Assembly (NCBI GenBank): GCA_900708905.1
Contig: CAADRB010000095.1
Coordinates: 208,966-272,965 of the forward strand
From: Hymenolepis diminuta
Lineage: Eukaryota; Platyhelminthes; Cestoda; Cyclophyllidea; Hymenolepididae
DNA length: 64,000 nt
Direction: 5' to 3'
How positions within the stretch are numbered: the stretch's first letter is position 1; each line of letters opens with the position of its first letter. Under the pieces are notes generated by a model. It made no database searches, had not been told where the DNA came from, and saw only the letters and a program-made list of their open reading frames with translations. The translations under genes and the position numbers were made by a program. This document shows, in pieces, positions 1-8,900 of this stretch.

Positions 1-2528
1 TTTGATTATTATAATAAAAAGCCTTCAGTTAAAAGAAGAAATAAACACCACTCAGAACGGTCAGTACTGGGAAGTGAAATATCCAAACTTATTGCGGTCT
101 CCATTAAACTGTATTTTTTAAATTAACCACTGGCCGTTTGTTTAAATATATTTCAAGTACTTTTAATCATTAGAGATTTATTCTTATCTATCGTTTCGAC
201 TAAATAAAATTTCAGTGGTTATGGTTATGGCCAAGATGAGAATAATAATTTTGAAGCTATTGGATTTCCCAACTTCTTTCTCGGTTAGAGACTGAATAAT
301 ATATAGTGGGCGTTACGAAGGGAAATTATGGCCCTTTGTTGTCTAGCTATTTGGTAAACTGACATTGAAAATGATGATAATAAAGTTGCATTAGCATAGA
401 AAATAAAATCCATTAAATACTTTCAAACAATAAGAAATTAAAATAAGGTTATCCAATTCAATGGATTTCATTTCATTAAAATAGAAAGCCTTCTAATTAC
501 CTTCTGTACATCATTCTCAATAAAGTGTGGCTGGTTATTTTGCGTTCAAATAGTGTACTATCACTTCCATATATTCATTCTCAGTTAGTTACTTGATTTT
601 TGACTGAAAGATAAGTGATGGAGTTTGTGAATTCGCATGCCAATGAAAACTTTGTGGCCAGATTTATATTCTCAAGGCATTTTATAGACATGTTCATGCA
701 TGAGATGGGAGAAATAGTATTTATTCTGACCTACATATAAAACAAAGCGAGGAATAGTAGAATACAACGAGTCGTTTTGCCTTAAAGAGCAAATTTAATT
801 GAGTCACCTGTTCGCAAGACCAAGCAGAATGAGCTTACCGGTAGCACTACCTGAATGGAGAGGTATGTAACGGTCTACAGGTTCAAGATCTAAGTCACGC
901 TAATAAATACGTCATAACTATTTGCCGAATATTTGTATTCGTTTACATGTTTTGTTAAACTGTTACATGTATTGAAAGAGACGAAAGCAAGTAAGAGTAA
1001 GTCTCAAGGGGTTTCTGAACCTTTAATAATATTAGAACACTCACTACGTCTAAGACGGTAAATCAAAACCCGACGGTAAAAGACCGAGAGATTGATATGA
1101 CTGAACTATGAATATCAACTTGAAGAAGTAAAACTAGTTTCATAACAGTAATGTCATACATGCGGTATTTATAAAGTTCAAAGAGAATAAAAATCAATAT
1201 CATATAAGCGAGAAATATTAACGAGTTCATATGAAATTACGTGAGCGACCATTGGGAAGCGAAAATTTCACGTAGGAGAAAGTTTAAAAATTGATCTAGA
1301 GATAGAAGTATTGCGAAAACCCTAAAGGTGAATGTCTGTAACTTTTTTATCCCCTTCAGCCCTAGATAGTAGCAGAGATACAAGTCCTTACTCGAAAGAG
1401 CAGTGAGTACTAAATAGTCATTTGTCACGGGAAAGAGGGGGAGGGAGGTTTAAAGACCACATTTAAGGAGAATATTTAGATACAGACCTGCGTAAATCGA
1501 TTGGAACCTACGCCAATGCACACTATGTCCTATTAAAATTTCAAATAAAACGCTATGCTATGTGTGATCCACTCCTATAGCTTTGCATAAATGTATTAAA
1601 TATTTCGATCGTTAAAATGAAAATCTACCTCTCCATCAACCCGTATATACAATATTAACCTTTTTTCAGTTTTTTATTGCTTATACTTAGATATATTCTA
1701 AGTTCCCAGCTTTCCGTGTGATTTTTAATCTGAACACTAACGCTAGATCTTAAGCGTAGACATATTGACATTGAGATTCTCTCACTTTCTCACACAGATT
1801 TCCTGGCATTAAGGATGGATCAAATGTCAAGAGACACTTATGATCCCTTTAAAGGTTGATAAGTTTTTCTCCCTCCGTGTGGATTTCTGAATTTTAGATT
1901 AAACAGTGTTCTCTTATTCAGTTAATATTGCTTCTACATCGTTGCTTTGTCTTTTGGAGTAAGAAAATAGGATAAAACTTTGTAAGAAATTGCAAGGTTA
2001 CTTTTGAACCCATTCAGGCTTCTCAATATGATTGCGGTGTAATTGTCGAAAATGTCTCTTCAAATTTTGTGGTTACGGGACCAGTCTAAGTATATATCTA
2101 AACTATTTACAGTATTTACTCAGTATAAACCTTCATTAATTACGAAATGGTATTGCATATCAGAACAAATATTTCACTTAGCCTACTTAAGCATACTACC
2201 CTTGACTGACATCTAGCGCAAGATATCGGCTTGCTTTATAGCAAGAGTAATAACATAGGCATTCAGCTAAACGGTTGCGTGCTCCTTGGTAATGAACTGA
2301 ACGCAGTTGCCATAACAAAGTAATAATCAATTTGTGCCATCTAGTAGCATCAATTTCATTAGTTACACAATTTCAGTACAAGTGTATAAAGTTGCAATAT
2401 TTGAAGTCATAATTTCGCAGATGTAAGAAAAAAAGAGCATTTCAAAGAGAAGCTGAAATGAGGTGTTTTAAAAGTGGCGTACTCAAGTAATAAACGACCA
2501 TTAACTCAAACCTTGCCTTTTATTACAG
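1..2528. other. Neurexin intron, 5' end outside the window
   Basis: No exon with LNS-type peptide and usable splice sites was found here. The stretch is AT-rich and holds a SINE copy at about 829-990. The short frame at 1237-1428 on the minus strand has no features of a protein. Confidence 0.6.
829..990 (+). repeat. tRNA-derived SINE copy (decayed)
   Basis: A pol III B-box-like GGTTCAAGATC at 880-890 follows a tRNA-like stretch beginning near 829. The sequence after the B box (CACGCTAATAAATACG) resembles the 17738 copy. About 75 nt further, CTG...GACGAAAGC (960-988) resembles a worn hammerhead core. It is not a functional tRNA: the acceptor and anticodon stems do not close. Confidence 0.45.
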
Positions 2529-2917
2529 ACATAAAGGATGATGCCACCATACTGGACAGTGACTACAACTGCATTGGTACCCTTGTGGATGAATTTTCAA
2601 CTCAAAGAACAGATCTGCGATATGATAACTTTATTGGACGTATATCTCAATTCCAACTGAATGGGCTGGATATGCTCAAAATAATCAGTGAAGTAGCAAA
2701 CTATAGATCAAAAGAGGACTCATTTTCCACTTATGATCCCGCTCTGGTCACTTTGCTGGATACCTGGAAGGAGAATATTGAGGTGACTGCTATTAGCTCT
2801 AGGGAAGGCAAAATTCGTGCATTTCCTTTGCAATTCCAAGGCGGTTCTGCATTCATGGAGCTATTTCTTACACGAGCCATTTGTGTAAACATCAAATTCT
2901 CAATGAAAACATCATCG
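2529..2917 (+). CDS. Neurexin exon: end of LNS4 and start of LNS5
   Basis: Acceptor cttttattacag at 2517-2528, donor TCG|GTAAAC at 2918; enters in phase 1 and leaves in phase 0. Encodes the last strands of one LNS domain, with the usual closing pattern NFIGRISQFQLNG, then a linker and the first strands of the next LNS domain (IRAFPLQFQGGSAFMEL, then IKFSMKTSS). The frame is also open for about 55 nt upstream of the acceptor, so a longer exon cannot be excluded, but the pyrimidine tract favours 2529. The exon upstream of this one is outside the window. Confidence 0.8.
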
Positions 2918-5900
2918 GTAAACAAACTGAAGTGAACTTTTATCCAAAATAATGGTAGTTTGAAATGATAACACCGACTTGGTATGAAACCAAATACAAG
3001 ATGTTATGTGAAGCCGTCTTTATCCAAAATACTAACTACTATTGATAATTTGCTAAAACAGTATTTTAAAAAACCGAAATTTAGATAAATCGTTGGAAAG
3101 CCAGAGATGCATAAGATGGTTTATGCAGTATTCGTCTATGTTATAAGGTAACGAGGACCCTCACTGAAGTTTTATGAAACTATCGTTATTCAGATGTCAT
3201 TTTCATTTCATCAAATGTCTCCTTCAAGATTGTGTCAATTATTGGCCGTTTAGCCTACCTTAAATCAAAACATTTTCGCCATGTTGACCTAAATCGTATT
3301 TACTTTAATAAAATTGAAGTTATTACAAATTCGGTTTATCTCTAACGAAATTCTGAACATATATTTAAATATGCGTTTGTGTGTACTTTATATCAAGTCA
3401 CCTAAGGCAGATTTAGTTTCAAAACTCATGTCCATAATTGACATATATCTATATATCTCCCATTAAATGGACTTAATGCTACTCTTTTGTTATTTTAACA
3501 CTTTAGAACAGAGGTGTAGTTCTTGTTTCCACCAATTATAAAGAAGACTATGTCGGTCTCGAAATACTGGATGCCCATTTGCATATAAGGTACCAATACG
3601 CCACAATTCGAAGTCAGTCTGCATTCAAGAAGACACCTGCTCTCAACGATACTCAGTGGCATGATATTAAGGTAAATACTGAATATCTTTGCAAACATAA
3701 ATATTATTTAGAGAGATATTTGAGGAAATCCAATACATATATGTTGTATGCTGTGCACAGATCTCATCACTAGGTAAACTTCTTCACAAATATTATATCG
3801 CGTCCCCAAAGCAAAACAATCTCTTTGAATATATTAAAGATTTTAGTGTAAAAGTGATCACCAGTATTTTTTCCTTTTAAACATATACAAGATTCACAGC
3901 CTTTTTTGTGTATGAGAAATTCTGCCTATTCATCGATCACCTCACAGGAAATATTCAACTAAAAGGATGAATATGCAGGAATAATAATTGTTATCATCCG
4001 CTGTGTCTGATAGAGTACCAGAAATATGCTAACTGTCGGGTTGTTGGTAAAAGGTATTTTTTTATTTTGGAATGTTATTCTCATTCAAAAGAGAATTTAT
4101 AGTTGCTTCTATAAATTTGTGTTTCTACTTAATTTTGATTGCTACTTTAATATGGACACAATTGAATCATACCCAAGAACATTCATAGGTTGAAATTTGA
4201 AATCAGTTTATTTCATATTAGCTTCACTTACTATACAAGTGAATGCCAATCTCTTTATTATAACTGACGATTGAAGATAAACTCATCGCCTAAGGAGGAG
4301 CGCGAACAAATATGAGACCACCTGCAGGACAGGAATTGTTCATCCAGATGCAAGTGGTATGCTTTACAGTATTGAATTATGTTTTCCAGTATCAAAACAG
4401 ATTCTACATTTATCTAGGGATAGTTAATGAACAGTTATAGGGGCCTTTTCCACATGTGCTTTAACTGTTTTGAGATTCCCTTTTCAATTTTATCCAGTTC
4501 ATTACCTTCACGAACAGGGCCCATCCTTCGATCCTAAAGCAACTTATCAGTTCCCGAGTTGTGAGCTGTACTTCACCATTGAATAATGTTTAACATGTTG
4601 GTTAGAAGGTTGCTGCCTCCTCCCTTTTCTTCCTCAAGAAACTATGTATCACCGATTATATCTCATTTCCGTCTTGTGGTAGATGAGTTCGCGCATTTGG
4701 AAAGGACACTTCATCTTTCATTGGACTCCTCTAAATTAGAGCCTGTCTTGTTTGTACTATCATCAAATAAATATTAAATGTAGTCAGATATATTTACCTT
4801 CCATCTATCATACCTGTTATTGATAAGAAATATTCGACTCTGATCTGACCATGACCATGGGCCTTGAAGTCCAGATGGGGTCAAAGCCCATTTCATAATG
4901 GATGAAGACTACTGATAGCAAACTAAACCTCTCCTATCTTATACTGGGACTATTTACAAAATTGAATGAAATTGCACATAATAGTGTCGGTTAATGGGCG
5001 CAACGAGGCTAGGCAAAACTGAATTCTTTTGGAACAGTCAATGTAGTGTTGACTAATGCTTCTTTCAAATCAAAATTAGGGATATCGAACTGCGTTGGTA
5101 CTCACTCAGCGATATAAATGGTACATGACCAACCTAGTCAGTTTAACCAAAATAATAAATTTTGATAGCGCCTTCCTTTGAAGGGCTTGGGAATAACTGA
5201 AAACATCTACCATGTATTTAGTATTCAAACATTATAAACATCGTCAGAATTGCCAACCGGATGTTTTTTCATGCTGTGCAGTTAATTTGGACTTTAAATT
5301 TCATATCAAAAACACTGAAATACGATTTTCCATTTTAGAATTTGAGGTTTAATATTCGTGTACACTTTCATTAAGGTGTTTCTTATTGTTAGATTCAACT
5401 CTGTACAGATGGGATCTTTAAATTAGAATTGGAGTTAGACGGTGAGAAATATATTCCAACCGGACTAAATGAGGGTCAAGAAACTGTATCTACATTCCCT
5501 TTTGAACGACTCTACTTGGGTGGAATTCCCGCAGAGTACGTTTATTTACCAATTTCTCTGCCATTTGAAGATGGGATTTTTTAATTAATATATTATTGTG
5601 TCGCATTCTAGAGCTGGTGATCTCAGAAAACACTTCCATTCGTCCTACGGATATGATGGTTGTCTTGCCGATATTGATCTCATCTACAAATCATCAACGA
5701 CATCTGTGGTCAATTTCTCATATCCACCTACCAACCCACTTCGATTAGCTAAAGAGACTCAGAATGTCAAACTGGGATGCCGTCTAATGCCTCAGAAGAC
5801 GGCTGAAGGAATATGGGGAACTAATGGGGCTTCCAACCAATGCAGACCTGGTGTATGCGGATTTGGGGGGCGATGCGTTCAACAACTAGATATGTACTTC

Positions 5901-8900
5901 TGTGATTGTATAATGTCAGGATTTAACGGACCCGTTTGTACCGATGGTAAGAAATTTTGTTTAGGGATAATACAATGGCTGTTCTATAGTATAGTTTGAG
6001 ATTAAGAAATCGATGGTTACCGGGGGACAATCAGATACGCGAATGAAAATTACTCATCAGATTGACCCCAGAATGTTTTCACTTAATAAATCCGGAAAGT
6101 GACTTACAAGTGCTCATAAAAACTGGCTCAATCTTTTTTACAACTTAAAGATCAAATATCCAGATTTAGCGCCGTCCGGTCATGATTCTACTGATGTGTT
6201 GATTTATATTTCGGATAATGATCACAGATATTATCTGAACCGAATTTAGGAGCAATAGTCTAGACAGAATTATATAGTAAATTCACTACGAAATTAATAT
6301 AATAGAATGTGGGGAATTGGCATAGTGTCGATATATGTTTACTTTCAAAGAAAATGTCACGGTCTAGGTAAGCGATTTCTTACAATCGAACGCATTAACT
6401 TTCAATTTAGTCTTCGTAAAATAGATAAAAGAAACCTTTTTGAAAGAATAAAATGTTTTTTAATCGGAATGGTTCAAATGGGGGACTCTAAGTGAATTTA
6501 ATTAAACCACAGGACGGGGTAGCAGAAAGAGCAATCAAGCCTATTTAATCTTCGCTTTTCTCTATCTCTCTCTAATCGCGAACTTTTCCCTGTCAAAGCG
6601 CAAAAAGACATTCGTGGGCACTCAGTGATTCGATTAATTATCTATACATGTATTCTTCTTTTAACAGTTGCGACGGCCATTAAATATACAGGCAGTTCAA
6701 CAGCAGCTGGATGTGCAGTTTTCGAGTTCAATCCACTTCGAAATACTTCACGCGATACCATCTCTTTTGGTATTCAAACAAATCAAAAGTCACCTGCCAC
6801 CTTACTACATATCACGAGTCATATCAAATCTCTTGACTTCCTTGCAATTGAACTCGTCGCGTTTAGAGTAAGTTGTGTTCGCACTGTATACGGTTTAACG
6901 ATGTATATAGATTGATGTGATCTGTTATTTACTGTAGGATACCGTAGCTAACTCTTAGATTTCCTAAGAAATTTTACTATTTACAAATACACTCCGACAA
7001 TACCATAATACAAAACAAACCAAACCACCATGTCAAAACAAAACGCACGTTTTCTTACGGATAGGTCTATTTATATTATGCACCATTTGTAACCATAATG
7101 TAAATGAATTTATTTGAATAAAAGGGATTTAAACGGCGAGCAATAAAGTTTTTACATATAAGAATTATATTTGGGAAACATGTTTTTCTTATATGTATTA
7201 TAGATTTACTGTACTTTGGTATGATTTGGCAAAATGTGTCCACTGATGATTAATAAGAAGCGACGGAATTGACAAATTATTTTCCTTGCAGGAGAGCTAC
7301 GAAAATTTAAAAATTTGAAACTACATGTAGTAAGATGAAAACAAAGGATTTAGTTAGAACTTTAATGAGACACAGAAGTAAGCGAGAGAAGGTAACATTA
7401 GCCGAAGGCAGAAGGAGCTGTAGTTAGAGACGTACTGGCTGAATGACCTTACTTCGAAGTTTTAAAGAAAAACAGAGCTGGTGGATGGAAGATAGAAGTT
7501 GGAAAGTCGAAGTCGGCTCTGGGAAAATAGCGAATGAATGAAAGACAGCGTAGAAATTTAAGTCAACGCTAATCCATGTCAATTAAAAAGTTTGAAACAC
7601 TGCACTGTGTCTGGCGACGGCTTGAGTTGCCCGAGGTGTTTCATAGACGTGATTGGCTAAAAGATCTTGCCCAATGATAGCGATTTCGGTAATTGACAAA
7701 TCCTCTTAAGAACACGAACCTGCCTTATAGAAGGAAAATCATGAGAATCTCATTAAATGTATATTGGGAATCATATTCAATTAAAACATTCTAGATAAAT
7801 ACACAAACCAGAAGTATAATGTTTCTAAAGCCTCATACAGTGCTGTAGTATCAGATTGAGATGATCTATATTTTAAAACGTACTAACTCCGATTTTAAAA
7901 ATATATTATTTATTTATTTATTAGTTTCCATTAAAATAAATAAGGTTATAAGGACACATATGGTGCACCTTATCAGAAATTCCACTTATACCTAGGTATT
8001 CGACTTTAGTATCATAAACTACCTGGAGCTCCATTAAAGGACTTGTGAATTTCTATTTTGAATGCTTTATCTTTTCATCGATCTGCATATGTATCTATGT
8101 AATGAGTTATAACCATGATCGGAATTTAACAATTGGTCTTTGGGCTTCATAGTATGCTGATAACTTGCCACCTTCTTAAATATTTAACCACCGAGAAATC
8201 TTTATTCGAAGTTTCTTACCAATCACCCTGTTGATGTATACATATACAGAAAATCGTAATTTATGGGCTGGTAACATTAAGGTAGCTTCCTTTCAGTGAT
8301 TCATTTTGTAACAAACTCTCAAGTTGCTATAAATAGTTTGAAAAACCTTTTTTCTGTACATCAGAATGGCTCACCATAATATTATTTAGTTAAAATCATC
8401 AACGTTATCGTGTAGCAGGGTTCCATTTAAGTGTATTCAAATAAAACAGGTGTTTTAACAAAACATTAAACAAACTATTCAAGCTTTCGGCGTGTAAGAG
8501 CATATATGGAATGTTATCCTATTCGCATAAATTCAATGAGAAGTCTAGGATGTGGCTCAGTAATCTGACATCCATATTTTAAATGCCATGATCTTGATGT
8601 CAGTTAATTAAATGAGACCATTTTTAGCCCATTTACTTTGCAGCTGCATCGTATAAACACCTCTATTCATGTTTCACTCGTTAAAAGCTTCTATAGCTGG
8701 TTGAATTATCCTCATTAGGATCTGTGCCCGACCTTTTATACAACATAAGAGCTGCCTCGTTACCTCTCGTGTCTAATAAATTGGGAAAAGTTGGAGGCTA
8801 AAATGCTTAATAATTTATCCATGGAATTTGTTGATAACAACTTGGATTTTTGGAAAAAAACCAGTGTGACTGTTTGGAAAGCTACTATAACAAATATGAA

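Noticed and set aside
829..905. Functional tRNA gene
   Set aside because: The B box is good, but acceptor and anticodon stems do not close. It fits a SINE head.
2474..2528. Start of a gene at 2474
   Set aside because: The frame opens with GTG and has no context of a start. The peptide is the middle of an LNS protein, and an acceptor at 2527-2528 explains the exon.
7234..7275. Hammerhead core CTGATGATTAATAAG...GACGGAATT
   Set aside because: The required GAAA is absent and no stems flank it.
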